The notes below the pieces were generated by a model. It did not search any database, was not told the origin of the DNA, and was given only the letters and a program-made list of their open reading frames with translations. Shown in pieces: positions 37,870 to 48,386 of a DNA stretch of 64,000 nt; within the stretch, counting starts at the first letter, position 1, and each line of letters begins with the position of its first letter. Source of the DNA: CAVRQM01 sp963723455 (lineage in GTDB: Bacteria > Pseudomonadota > Alphaproteobacteria > Acetobacterales > Acetobacteraceae); contig CAVRQM010000005.1 in NCBI GenBank assembly GCA_963723455.1, forward strand, positions 1,048,089 to 1,112,088. The letters run 5' to 3'. The translations under genes and the position numbers were made by a program.

Positions 37870-39521
37870 ATGCTCGCGCGCCTCAGCCTGCTGGCGGACC
37901 GCCGCCCGCGCCTGCTGCTGGTGGCGTACTGCCTGCTGTGCTGGCTGCCGGGCTGGTTCACCATCCCGGCGACCGACCGCGACGAATCCCGCTTCGCCCA
38001 GGCCAGCCGAGCAAATGATCGAAAGCGGCGACTACATCGACATCCGCAACGGGGCGGAGGCGCGCAACCGCAAGCCGATCGGCATCTACTGGCTGCAGGC
38101 CGCGTCCGCCGCCGCGGCGCGGGCGGCCGGGGTCGCGCGGGACGACACGATCTGGCCATACCGCCTGCCGTCATTGCTGGGCGCGCTGTGCGGCGTGCTG
38201 GCGACCTACGGAAGTCGGCCGGCGCATACAGGAGCGCGCGAGCGGCGCTGCTGGCGGCGGCGATGCTGGGCGGCTCGGCGCTGCTGACGGTCGAGGCGCA
38301 TCTGGCCAAGACCGACGCGGCGTTGCTGGGCGCGACCACGCTGGCGATGGGCGTGCTGGCCCGCGCCTATCTGTCGTCCGAGCGGGTCGGGCGGTCACAG
38401 GCGGCGCTGTTCTGGCTGGCGATGGGCGCGGGCATCCTGCTGAAAGGCCCGATTACGCCGATGGTGGCTGGGCTGACGGCGCTGGCGCTGGTCGCGGCGG
38501 ACCGTCGCGCCCGATGGCTGGCGGCGCTGCGGCCGACCTGGGGCGTGCCGCTGGCGTTGCTGGTGGTGCTGCCCTGGTTCGTCGCCATCGAGACGGCGAC
38601 GCATGGCCGTTCCTGGCCGACGCGGTGGGCGGCGACCTGGGCCGCAAGCTGGCCGGCGGCGACGACGCGCATGGCGCGCCGCCCGGATACCTATCTGCTG
38701 CTGCTGTCGGTGACGCTGTTCCCCGCCGGGTTCGCGGCGTTGCGCGCCCTGCCCTCTGCCTGGGCGGCGCGCCGCGGACCCCGCAGACCCGGTTCCTGCT
38801 GGCCTGGATCGTTCCATCCTGGCTGGTGTTCGAGCTGGTCCCGACCAAGCTGCCGCATTACGTGCTGCCGCTATACCCGGCGCTGTGCCTGCTGGCGTCC
38901 GGCTGGGCCATGTCGGGCGGCGGGGTGCGCTGGCGCTGGCTGTCGGCCGTTTCCGCGTTGCTGTTCCTGCTCGCGGCAGGTGTGTTCGGCATCGGCGCGG
39001 CGGCGTTGCCGGCGGCGATCGGCGTGGGCGACGCGGCGCGGCTGCTGCTCGGCGGCCCGGGCCTGCTGGCCGCGGCGGCGGTGGCGGTCTGCGTGCTGCG
39101 CGCCGGGCGCGATCAGCGTCGCGCGGTCTGGTCGGGCCTGCTGGCGGCGCCGCTGCTGTGGTGGGCGATCCTGGCTATCGAACTGCCGAACCTGTCGCCG
39201 CTCTGGGTCTCAGCCCGCGTTTCCGCCTGGCTGCACACCCGCCCGGTCAGCGGCTTCGCCGCGGTCGGCTACGCCGAGCCGAGCCTGATGTTCGCCGCCG
39301 GCACCGGCACGCGCTGGCTGGATGCGGCGGCTGCGGCGCGCTTCCTGATGGCGGCCGGCGGGCGCGTGGTGGCGGTGGCCGGGCCGCAGGTCGGCCGGTT
39401 CCTGATTGCCGCCGAGGAGGGAGCACCGCGCCAGGCGTCGCCGACCGCGTTTGCCACCGTGCGGGGGTTCGACTACTCGACCGGCAAGCCGGTGGCGCTG
39501 ACCCTGTTCGAGCGGCGGTGA
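37870..39521 (+). CDS. ArnT-like family 39 glycosyltransferase (several frameshifts)
   Basis: About 550 residues, a polytopic membrane protein. It starts MLARLSLLADRRPRLLLVAY with PATDRDESRFAQAS (the acidic first-loop motif of GT39/ArnT enzymes that use polyprenyl-phosphate sugars). Then, in other frames: MIESGDYIDIRNGAEARNRK, PIGIYWLQAASAAAARAAG, HLAKTDAALLGATTLAMGVL, WLAMGAGILLKGPITPMVAG, PWFVAIETATHG, and finally LVPTKLPHYVLPLYPALCLL. Shifts lie near 38,010, 38,220, 38,610 and around 38,780. It probably transfers a sugar such as aminoarabinose to lipid A or a related lipid on the periplasmic side. The exact donor is unknown. It is convergent with the helicase-nuclease gene. Confidence 0.85.
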
Positions 39522-39534
39522 CCGCTCAGCGGCG

Positions 39535-42500
39535 TCATTGGACTGCGCGGCCCGAGACCGCCGCGCGCTGGCGGGCGCGGCCGAGCGCCTCCGCGCAGCG
39601 TTGCCGTGAACGGTCGCGCAGGCGCTGCAGCCCGCACGCATCGCGCATGGCCAGCAACGCCGCCTCCTCGTCCGGCGCGCCCGACAGCGCCTTCCGGGCC
39701 AGCACCAGCAGTTCTTCCATCGGGATTTCGGTCGGATCCCGGCTGCCGCCCGGCGCTGGCGGCCGGAATACCGACAACCCCGCGGGCCCGCATGCGGGCG
39801 GCCATACGAAGGTGCCCACCGCCTCATGGCTCAGCACGCTGCCGGGCGGCAGGGCGGCCAGGACGCGGGCGCGGATGTCACCCCCGGTACGCTCGAAGCC
39901 GTGCGCCCGCGCCACAATCTGCGCCAGCACATCCTCACGCAGCGGTCCCAGTTCGGCCAGCGTCGTCGCAAGCAGCGCGGCCAGGCGCGGCCGATATGAC
40001 GCATCATAGAACAGCGCCGGATCCGCGACCGCGACCTCCGGCTGTTCGGCGGGGGCCGGCGCCGGCTCGGCCCCAGATGCGATCGCCTCGCGCGGCCGCG
40101 CCGTCTCGGCCTCGCGCTGCCGGCGCCGGAGGTCCAGCAGCGCCCTGAGCGACGAGTGCAGCCGCGCCGCCTCGCGATCCGCGTTGGTCCACCAGTCGGT
40201 TGACCAGATGCGCAGGATCGCCCACCCAAGTCCCTCCAGCACGGACTGACGCAGCCGGTCGCGGTCGCGCGCGGTCGCGCCGCGGTGGTAGGTCGCGCCG
40301 TCGCATTCCACGCCGGCCAGGTAGGCGCCCGCGGCGTCGGGATCGACCACGCCGAGGTCGATGCGGAAGCCGGACACGCCGATCTGCGCGCGCACCTCCC
40401 ACCCCTGCGCGCGCAACCGGTCGGCAACCGCCGCCTCGAACGGGCTGTCGTAGTCGCCGATCCCGCTTTCCTCGATGCCCGCGAACGCCTTGGCGCCGCG
40501 CTCCGCATAGGCCAGGAACTGCTTCAGGTGACGGATCCCCAGCGCATTGGTCCGCGCGAGGTCGAGCTGCTCGGCGCGCAGACTGCCGAACACCACAAGT
40601 TCGTTGCGCGCGCGGGTGACCGCGACATTCAGCCGCCGCTCGCCGCCGCTGCTGTTCAGCGGCCCGAAGTTCATCGCGACCTTGCCCGCCGCATCCGGCC
40701 CGAAGGTGAGCGAGAACAGCATCACGTCGCGCTCCTCGCCCTGCACGCCTTCCAGGTTCTTGATCAGCACCGGCTCGGCGGCGGTCTCGCTGAAGAACGG
40801 CTCCAGGGCCGGGTTGCTCTCGCGCTCGCGATCCAGCAGCGTCTCGATCAGCGATTGCTGCTGCGCGTTGAACGTGACGATGCCGATGCTTTCGGCCGGA
40901 CTGCCGCCGGCGATCATCGCCTCCAGCCGGCGCACCGTCTCCGCCACCACGCGCTGCGCCTCGATCGGATTGGTGCGCGACCCGGACCGGCCATACACCC
41001 CGTCGCTCACGTAGCGGAACGAGACCGCCTGATCCTGCGCGACCGGCGAGGGAAACGTGACCAGCCGGCCGCCGTAATAGGTGTGGTTGGAAAAGGTGAT
41101 GAGGCTCTCGTGGCGGCTGCGATAGTGCCAGTTCAGCTCCAGCTCCGCCATGCCGCGGCTGCGGCACTCGTTCAGCACCGATTCCAGATCCTGCTCGGCC
41201 GGATCTGCGGACTCCTCGGCATCGTCCTGGCGCGCGAAGAAGTCGGTGGGCGGCAATTGCTGCGGATCGCCGACGACGACCACCTGTCTGCCCGCGCCCG
41301 ACCGCGCCGATCGCGTCCCATGTAGCGATCTGCGAGGCTTCGTCGAAGATCACCAGGTCGAACGGTTCGGCGTCCGTCGGCAGGAACTGCGCGACCGAAA
41401 GCGGGCTCATCATCAGGCAGGGCGTCAGGCGGCGCAGCACGCGCGGCATCCCCCGCGCCAACTGGCGCACCGGGACGTGCCGCGTGCGCTTCTGCAGTTC
41501 GTGGTTCAGCAACGCGTATTCGGGGTCGCGCGGGCCGGCATTGTCGCTCTGGATGGCGCTCGCCAGCCGCAACCGGACCAGACGCGAGGCGAGGCCCAGC
41601 ATGCGCCGATCCAGATCCCGGAAGCGCTCGATGCGCGTCTCATGCGTGGATGCGGCGAAACCGCGCAAAACTGGTGACTCCTCGACCGTCAGGCCGATCC
41701 ACCAGCGGGCGTAGTTCGCCTCGAACACCCGGACGGCATCGCGCGGCGCGATCAATCCCTCGGTCAGCGCCGCGACCAGCGGAGCCAGACCCATCGAGGC
41801 CGCGCGGCCCGACAGCGCGCGCCAGCCGCACCACTCGCGCAGCGCGCGCGCGGACTCCGCCCAGCCGGCGAACATCCGTTGCAACTGCTCTGGCCAGCAC
41901 GCCAAGTCCGCCGCAACACGGTCCGCCGGCGCGCTGCCGCAGAGCGGGGCCAGGGCGTCGAGCGTCGTGTTCGTCGCATCCCACGCCGCGCGGAAATCCT
42001 CGACCGTCCGCGCGACGGCCGCGCCGGGGGCGAGCAGGTCGATCGCGTCCGTCGCCAGGCTGCGCACCGAACGCCGCAGGCCGGCCAGAGCGTGCGGCCC
42101 GGCGACGCAGGCCGCCATCGCTGTGCGCGCCTGCTCCGCCCATGCGGCGCCCGCCGCCAGGCTGTCGAAATCGGTCTGCAGCCCGCGCCAGCGATGCCCG
42201 ATCGCCTGGCCGAGCGGGGAGGCGTCGAGATGAAGCTCAATCGCCGCAAGCGCGTCCAGCCTTGCCAGCTCCGCGCTGCAATCGTCCGGCAGCGCGCCGC
42301 CGCACCCCGCCTGCGCCGCGGCGCGCGCGGCTCGACATGCAGCCAGCACCGCGCCCACCTGGCCGTCCGGCCCAAGCACGTCGGGGCGGCGCGACGCGAG
42401 ATCACGAAGATGCTGCGGCACGCCTGCGCTGAGCGCCGCCCGCAGGCGCTGCGCCCAGGCATGGCCCGCCTCGATCGTCTCGAAATCGGTGTCCAGTCCG

Positions 42501-45500
42501 CGCCATTGCGCGCCCAGTGCCGAGTCCAGACCCGCTGTCGCCAGTTCGCGCTCGATCGTCTGCAATTCCGCAAGCCGGACCAGATCGGCGCCGCAATCCT
42601 CCGGCAGCGGGCCGGCGGCCGCGGCGGCCAGGCGTTTGCGAAGCGCGCCAAGCGCGAGCTTGCGCGGCAACGCCCATTTGGCAGCGCCGATCGCCCAGGC
42701 GTTGCGCAGTTCGACCAGCGGCAGCGCCATCGCCGCAGCCGCCCAGGCGCCCTGCATCTCCCGGCGCAGGACGGCGTGGCGCCGCACCCGCGCGGCCGCC
42801 GCCGCGACCCGCGCATGGATCGCGGCCGCACCGTCGGCGAGCGCCCAGCCGGAAGCCGGCGGCATGTCCAGCAGCACCTTGCACGCGTGGTCCTGTCGGT
42901 CGAGCGCCGCGCGCGACCCGTCCGGCGATGTCCCGAGCAGCATCGCAGCACGCCGCGCCGTTTCCAAGGCGGCGCGCAGCAGGACAGCGGCCTCGCCCGG
43001 ACGGCGCTGCCATGACCCGGCAAGCGACTGGCGCAGCCGGGCATGCTCCCGCACCCGCCCGGCCGCTTCGCGCAGCGCGTCCCGCATCGCCTGGCTGTCG
43101 TCGGCCAGGGCCCAGCCACCATCGGCCGCGGCGGCCGTCTGCAGCAACGCGCACAGCCGGTCGAGCGCCGCAAGCGACTCGCGCGTGCCGGTCTGCGTCA
43201 GGCCGATCGCATTGCTTGCGGAATGGGCGGCGTCCCGCAGGCGCTGCAGGCTCGCCATGGCCGCGCGTCCGGCATCGAGCAGGCGTTGCTCCCAGGGCGG
43301 CGACCAGGCATCGGCGTCGATGCCGGCGAGCGACGCGCTTTGCACGGTCTCGCCGGTCCGCTCCCACGCCGCCCTGAGTTCCTCGACCAGCTCGACCATC
43401 CGCTGATAGTCGGCCGGCGTGTGGGCGTTGCGCCCCGGCCAGGCCAGCGACAGCCTGGGTATCCGCTCATCCTCGGCGCGCAGCACCAGCCCCATCGCGC
43501 GGAACGGCGTCCAGCCGTTCGCCGCGCGATCGTGCAACGCCCGCACATAGGCGTTCAGCTCGGCACGCAATGCCGCAGTCTGCTGGCTGGCAAGCTCCCA
43601 CCCGGCCTCCTGGAACGGCTCCAGGCTGTTGCGCGCCCGATCGAGCTGTTGCAGCACCGACAGCTTGCTGGCCTTGGACGAGAACAGGTCAAGGCAGAAA
43701 TCGCTCAGCTCGGCCTGTTCCAGCCGTCGCTGCACCACCTCCAGCGCCGCCCGCTTCTCGGCCACGAACAGCACCGTGCGGCCCTGCGCCAGCGTGTTGG
43801 CGATGATGTTGGCGATGGTCTGGCTCTTGCCGGTGCCGGGCGGCCCGATCATCACGAAGCTGGCGCCGGTGGCGGCGCGGGCGACGGCGCGGGCCTGCGA
43901 CGAGTCAGCCTCCAGCGGGCAGACCAGGCCGGCGGCTTCCAGCTCGCGATCCAGCCTCGCCGCGTCGCGTTCACCGCCAAGGCTGACCGTGCCGGCCAGC
44001 TCGTTGCCGGGCGCGCCCGGCGGATCGATCAGCCGCCGCACCACCGGGTTGCGCCGCAGCGCCTCGATCCGGTCGGTCAAATCCTTCCACATCAGGAACT
44101 TGGTGAACGACAGGTTGGTCAGCGAGACATCCTCGGCCACTTCCCATCCCGGAATGTGGCGCAGCTTGCGGCGGATCGTGTCGAGGATCGCCGCAACGTC
44201 GAGGCCGGTTCCGTCAGCGGGCGCATCCGGCAGGCCCGGGAAATCCACGGCGAAATCCTGCCGCAGCATTTCGAGCAGGGTGGCGTTGAGGCTGGTCTCG
44301 TCGTCATGCGTGCGCAGCGTGAAGCCGGAGCGTATGCTGTGCCGCTCCAGGAGCACGGGGACCAGGATCAGCGGCGCGCGGTACGGCTTCTCGCGATCCT
44401 GCTTTTTCCACAGCAGAGAGCCCAATGTCAGGAACAGCGTATTGGCCCCGCCCTCCTGCTGGTTGTTGCGGGCGGCGCGGTAGATGGTCGTCAACGTCGC
44501 CTGCAAGCCGTTCTCATCGAGGCTGCCGACCAGTTCGCGCCGCGTCAGGGCCTCCCTGCAAAATTCCCGGGCGGCATCCTCCAGCGTGCGGCCGCCGTGG
44601 ATCTGCGCGCTGCGCGGATCGCGACCGGCCATCAGTTCCGGCGAGGGGCGGAAACGCAGCGGCGGCTTGCGCTGCTGGCCGCGCAACTCGGCCAGCATTG
44701 CCTCGAGCCGCGCGATGTCGGGGCAGGCGATCGCCAGGACCTGCTTGCTGGTCACCGGCAGGTTCAGCAGGCGATTGCGGCCGGTCAGATCCAGCAGCCG
44801 CTGTCGCCAGCGCCCAATGCGATCCAGGCGCCGCGCCTCGATCGCGGCGGGAGCATCCTCCACCTCGGCGCGCAGCGCGGGCGCCGGTTCAAGCACCGGG
44901 GTCGCGGGCGCGGCCGGTCCGGCCGGATCCGCGCCGGGCAGCGGCGCGTGCGGCCCGATCAGCGCCGGCAGCGGCCGGATGCGGCGTCGGCGGGCCTGGA
45001 ACACGTCGATGACCGAATCGAAGGCGTGGTCCCGGCCAGGGTCGAGCTGCGCCATCGCCGCGTCCCGCGCGGCGGCCAGCGGCGGGTGTCCGGGCCGGGT
45101 GGCGAGCGTGCTCTCAAACAGCAGCATGTCGTCCAGTGCCGCGGCATTGCGCAGGCCCGCGGGATCTTCCGGCACCGGCCTGCCGTTCGTGCGCTCGGTG
45201 TACCAGACCCCGGCAAAGGCGTGCCCTTCGGTCAGCACGACAAGCGGATGCAGGCCAATATGTTCAAGGCAGGCGGCCAGCAGCAACGTCGCATCCAGGC
45301 AGTTGGCCAGCGTCTCCTCGACGATCTGACCCGGCCTGCGGATGCGCTGCCCCGACTGCTCGAACGACGGCGGCGCGGCGACGTAGCGGATGTCCAGCGC
45401 GCACACCGCGCTCCAGATCGCATGCACCTGGTCCCAGACCCGCGTCTTGTCGCCGGACTGGTAGCCCTCCATCGTCTCCCGCCTGCCCTGCGCGAGCAGC

Positions 45501-46042
45501 AGGTCCGAAGCCGCGCGGACGATGCGCGCCACCACCGGGTCGTTCGGCTCGACAAAGGCGGCGAGCAGGTCCGGCAGCCCCACCACGCCGCCCCAGAAAT
45601 TGGCGGGCAGCAGCCGGATGTCCTCGGTCCGCGTCGCCAGCACCGACGCGCCGTGGCGCACCGCAAGCCGCGCCTGGCACGGCATCGCCTCGGTCAGCGA
45701 GGCGACGAACGGCGCATCGAGTTGCACGTCGAGGTCGCGCACCAGCCGGATCTGGCCGGCGGCGATGTGCTGGATGACCCAGGCGCGCGGGGCGAAGACC
45801 GGCGGTTCGCTGTCGAGGTCGAGGGTCACCTGCGCGAAATCGCGATCCGAGGTGTTCTCGATCGCCAGTTCGCACAGGGCGGGCACCGAGTTGTGCAGCA
45901 CGGCGGCGTTGAGCACCGGCTGGAACCGCACGGCGATCAGCAGCGGCGGCGGCGGCGGCTCCTCGGTGGTCTGCAGCACGTCGGGAACGCCCAAGACCGG
46001 ACTATCCGCGCCGACCTCGTCCATACTCAACGGCCCCGTCAC
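39535..46042 (-). CDS. Giant multidomain SF1 helicase-nuclease (DUF4011 / PD-(D/E)XK / DUF3320; one frameshift)
   Basis: About 2,168 residues if one extra base near 41,290 is removed. N-terminus (1-170): beta-sandwich-like (LAIENTSDRDFAQVTLDLDS). Residues ~235-285: a transglutaminase-like block, NCLDATLLLAACLEHIGLHP with GHAFAGVWY (candidate catalytic Cys ~248, His ~274). Then a DUF4011-type region (GRWRQRLLDLTGRNRLLNLP). SF1 helicase: Walker A VMIGPPGTGKSQTIANIIAN (~735), a long helical insert, Walker B LVIFDEASQIATWDAI (~1570), then VVVGDPQQLPP and VMLFSLTFGPDAAGK in the other frame. PD-(D/E)XK-type nuclease VECDGATYHRGATARDRDRL (~1910) and RIWSTDWW; DUF3320-like C-terminus. Such helicases sit near defence genes in other genomes. 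No partner is clear here except the adjacent IS and tRNA-Ser. Confidence 0.85.
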
Positions 46043-46259
46043 GTTCAGATTGTTGGGGAAACTATTCCCGATTCAGCGCGGGTCCGCAAGGCCGGGCTCG
46101 CGGGATTGGCTGCGCCCGCGCCCCGACGCAAGACGCCGACCGGGAGCGGCTGCTTCGGCCATATCATGCTCAACCGGAAGCAGGCGACAGCGCTCGCCAC
46201 GACGGTGGCGGGGATGCGGCCTTGGGCCGAGGACGCCGGGCCGCCGTAGCGGATACAGA

Positions 46260-46281
46260 GATTGCCCCGTTCTCGTGGACA
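46260..46281 (+). repeat. Left terminal inverted repeat of the IS3 element
   Basis: GATTGCCCCGTTCTCGTGGA followed by CA. It pairs with the complement of 47,350-47,371, sharing GATTG, CCCG and GTGGACA in register with mismatches between. Confidence 0.6.
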
Positions 46282-46298
46282 GTTTGGAGGCATGCGGG

Positions 46299-47159
46299 CT
46301 ACGGCTCGGTCAGGGCTGCCTCCCTTTCCGCTTCGCAGGTCATCGGTGACCGGTATCCCAGGCCTGAGTGCAGGCGTGCCGGGTTATACCAGCCCTCGAT
46401 GTAGCTGAAGCACGCCATGCGGGCCTCAGCCTGCGATGCGAACCGGCGGCGGCTGAGCAACTCGGCTTCCAGCGTCGAGAAGAAGCTCTCCGCCATGGCG
46501 TTGTCGTAGGCATCGCCGACAGATCCCATCGAAGGCCGGACACCCGCCTCGCCACAGCGTTTTCCGAAGTCAACAGACGTATATTGGCTGCCCTGGTCGC
46601 TATGGTGGATGACGTCCTTGGGTCGGCGCTGACCCACCGCCGCTTCCATCGCGTCCAGCACCAGCTCCGCCCGCAGATGGTTCGCCATCGACCAGCCGAC
46701 GATCTTGCGGCTCCAGGCGTCCAGCACGACAGCAAGATACAGAAACCCGGCAGCCGTCGGCACATACGCGATGTCGGCAACCCAAAGCTGATCTGGTCCG
46801 GACGCCGTGAAGTTGCGATCCACCAGGTCCGGCGCCGGTCGGGCATCCTTGTCGCGCCTGGTTGTCGTCGGCCCGCCACGCCGACGGCTGGCATCAACCA
46901 GCCCGGCCTCGCGCATCAGCCGCGCGATCCGTTTGCGGCCGTGTCGCTCACCTCGGCCCCGCAGATCGGCGTGAACGCGTGGCGCGCCATAGGTCTGGCG
47001 CGAGCTGGCGTGTACGGTCCGAACCCGTTTCAGCAATGCAGCGTCGGCCACCGCGTGGTTGGATGGCGGACGCTGCCGCCAAGCGTAGAAACCAGCCTTG
47101 GACACGCCGAGCACGCGCGCCATGGTGGCAATCGGGAGGCAGGCCTGGTTCGTGCTCAT
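46299..47159 (-). CDS. IS3-family transposase OrfB (rve integrase)
   Basis: 286 residues. An HTH_21-like N-terminal part (LPIATMARVLGVSKAGFYAW) precedes the rve integrase core. DDE residues: Asp in WVADIAYVPTAAGFLYLAVV, Asp in VIHHSDQGSQYTSVDFGKRC, Glu in NAMAESFFSTLEAELLSRRR. The C-terminal AARLHSGLGYRSP-type block (NPARLHSGLGYRSPMTCEAE) is complete. It would catalyse strand transfer with OrfA as the fusion partner through -1 frameshifting. OrfB itself looks intact, but OrfA is shortened, so the element is probably not autonomous. It starts by overlapping the orfA stop. Confidence 0.93.
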   Translation of the reverse strand: MSTNQACLPIATMARVLGVSKAGFYAWRQRPPSNHAVADAALLKRVRTVHASSRQTYGAPRVHADLRGRGERHGRKRIARLMREAGLVDASRRRGGPTTTRRDKDARPAPDLVDRNFTASGPDQLWVADIAYVPTAAGFLYLAVVLDAWSRKIVGWSMANHLRAELVLDAMEAAVGQRRPKDVIHHSDQGSQYTSVDFGKRCGEAGVRPSMGSVGDAYDNAMAESFFSTLEAELLSRRRFASQAEARMACFSYIEGWYNPARLHSGLGYRSPMTCEAEREAALTEP

Positions 47160-47320
47160 GAACCGGAAGAGCCCGACGGCACCGCGCCGGTCTCTCGGGC
47201 AAACCAGGCCGCGGCTTTTGAGAGGATGTCGCGCTCCACACGGAGCTGCCTGTTCTCCCGCCGAAGCCGGGTCAACTGGCGGCGGAATTCAGGCGAATAC
47301 GGAACATGGGTCTTGAGCAT
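47156..47320 (-). pseudogene. IS3-family OrfA with an in-frame internal deletion
   Basis: 54 residues from the ATG giving MLKTHVPYSPEFRRQ, then directly LTRLRRENRQLRVERDILSK with AAAWFARETG. In intact relatives the first block is followed by about 50 residues holding the helix-turn-helix (a MVELVRAGRSPEELA-type segment) before the leucine zipper. Here the DNA-binding helix-turn-helix is missing while the reading frame is kept. An AAGGTG site precedes the ATG. Without the DNA-binding part the OrfAB fusion would probably not recognise the ends. Confidence 0.8.
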
Positions 47321-47349
47321 GATGACACCTTTCGCGAAAGCGTTCGGGG

Positions 47350-47371
47350 TGTCCACAAATCCGGGTCAATC
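47350..47371 (-). repeat. Right terminal inverted repeat of the IS3 element
   Basis: Read on the minus strand: GATTGACCCGGATTTGTGGA followed by CA. It matches the left end at GATTG, CCCG and GTGGACA. Confidence 0.6.
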
Positions 47372-47401
47372 CCACCTTTGATGGGGGCGTTTTGGAAGGC
47401 G

Positions 47402-47492
<91 letters not shown>

Positions 47493-47713
47493 TGAGCGGC
47501 CGCGCCTTATAGCAGCGACCCGCCACCGCGCAACGCCCCGCCGAGCCGGGGACGGCGCTCGGGCGGCTCCGGGGCGAGGCCGGCAATCCGGGCCGCTGCG
47601 CCGGTTGACAGATGCGCCTGCCTTCGCTACCTCCCGCGGCTTCCGGCGACCGCGACGCGGTGGCCTTTTCGCGCATGGCGCGGCCGCCGCGCCGCCTGAC
47701 AGGACTGGCCACG

Positions 47714-48028
47714 ATGTTCGCAGTGATCCGCACCGGCGGGAAACAGTACCGCGTCATGCCCAATGACGTGCTGAAGGTCGAGAAGCTGGAGGCCGAGGCC
47801 GGCAGCACCATCACCTTCACCGACGTCCTGGCCGTCGGCAGCGACGGCGGCCTGACCGTGGGCGCGCCGACCGTGGCCGGCGCCAGCGTGACCGCGACCG
47901 TGGTGGCGCAGGACCGGCTGGACACCGTCATCATCTTCAAGAAGCGCCGTCGGCAGAACAGCCGCCGCCGCAACGGCCACCGCCAGCATGTCACCGTGCT
48001 GCGCGTGGCCGAAATCAACGCGGCCTGA
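47714..48028 (+). CDS. rplU: 50S ribosomal protein L21
   Basis: 104 residues from the ATG at 47,714: MFAVIRTGGKQYRVMPNDVL, the L21 signature, then a basic C-terminal RRRQNSRRRNGHRQHVTVLR. It binds 23S rRNA in the large subunit with L20. The frame is open upstream, but the L21 start is unambiguous. It leads the conserved rplU-rpmA-obgE cluster, 15 bases before rpmA. Intact. Confidence 0.97.
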   Translation: MFAVIRTGGKQYRVMPNDVLKVEKLEAEAGSTITFTDVLAVGSDGGLTVGAPTVAGASVTATVVAQDRLDTVIIFKKRRRQNSRRRNGHRQHVTVLRVAEINAA

Positions 48029-48043
48029 GCAGGACACCCACCC

Positions 48044-48313
48044 ATGGCACACAAGAAGGCTGGCGGATCGTCGCGCAACGGCCGCGATACCGAGGGCCGG
48101 CGGCTCGGCGTGAAGAAATACGGCGGCGAGCATGTGCTGGCCGGCAACATTATTATTCGCCAGCGCGGCACCAAGGTGAAGCCGGGCGCCAATGTCGGCC
48201 TCGGCCGCGACCACACGATCTTCGCCCTGGTCGAAGGCCACGTGAAGTTCGAGCACCGCGCCGAGGGCCGCGTGCAGGTCTCCGTGGCCAGGCTGCCGGT
48301 CGCCGCCGAATAG
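48044..48313 (+). CDS. rpmA: 50S ribosomal protein L27
   Basis: 89 residues. MAHKKAGGSSRNGRDTEGRR (the N-terminal tail that reaches the peptidyl transferase centre, here without a cleavable leader), LGVKKYGGEHVLAGNIIIRQ, then the beta-barrel with GLGRDHTIFALVEGHVKFEH. Standard length. Follows rplU and precedes obgE, the universal order. Intact. Confidence 0.97.
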   Translation: MAHKKAGGSSRNGRDTEGRRLGVKKYGGEHVLAGNIIIRQRGTKVKPGANVGLGRDHTIFALVEGHVKFEHRAEGRVQVSVARLPVAAE

Positions 48314-48340
48314 GCGGCTCTGGCCGTAGCCCAGCATCGC

Positions 48341-48370
48341 GGGGGTCGGCGCGCAGCCGGCCCCCGTTTT
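48341..48370 (+). terminator. Intrinsic terminator or attenuator between rpmA and obgE
   Basis: Stem GGGGGTCGGC / GCCGGCCCCC around GCGCA, followed by GTTTTCG, just after rpmA and 17 bases before the obgE start. It would end or dampen the ribosomal transcript before obgE. Confidence 0.7.
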
Positions 48371-48386
48371 CGTTCGGACTCTCAGC

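Larger units (their letters stand above)
46260..47371 (-). mobile_element. IS3-family insertion sequence with damaged orfA
   Basis: A 1.1-kb element bounded by imperfect inverted repeats at 46,260-46,281 and 47,350-47,371 (GATTG-CCCG---GTGGACA core), carrying orfA and orfB of an IS3-type transposase on the minus strand. Length is below the usual 1.2-1.3 kb because orfA lacks about 50 codons. The two 3-4 base flanks do not match, so no target duplication was recognised. It lies between the helicase-nuclease start and tRNA-Ser(CGA). Confidence 0.8.

Noticed and set aside
43043..46249. 1,068-residue plus-strand frame opposite the helicase-nuclease
   Set aside because: Antisense of a well-supported helicase gene; composition is Arg/Gln/Ala-rich without motifs, as expected for a third-position GC shadow.
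46043..46259. Search for a small gene or a toxin partner between the helicase-nuclease and the IS
   Set aside because: No frame with a start site and protein-like sequence; looks like promoter and flank.
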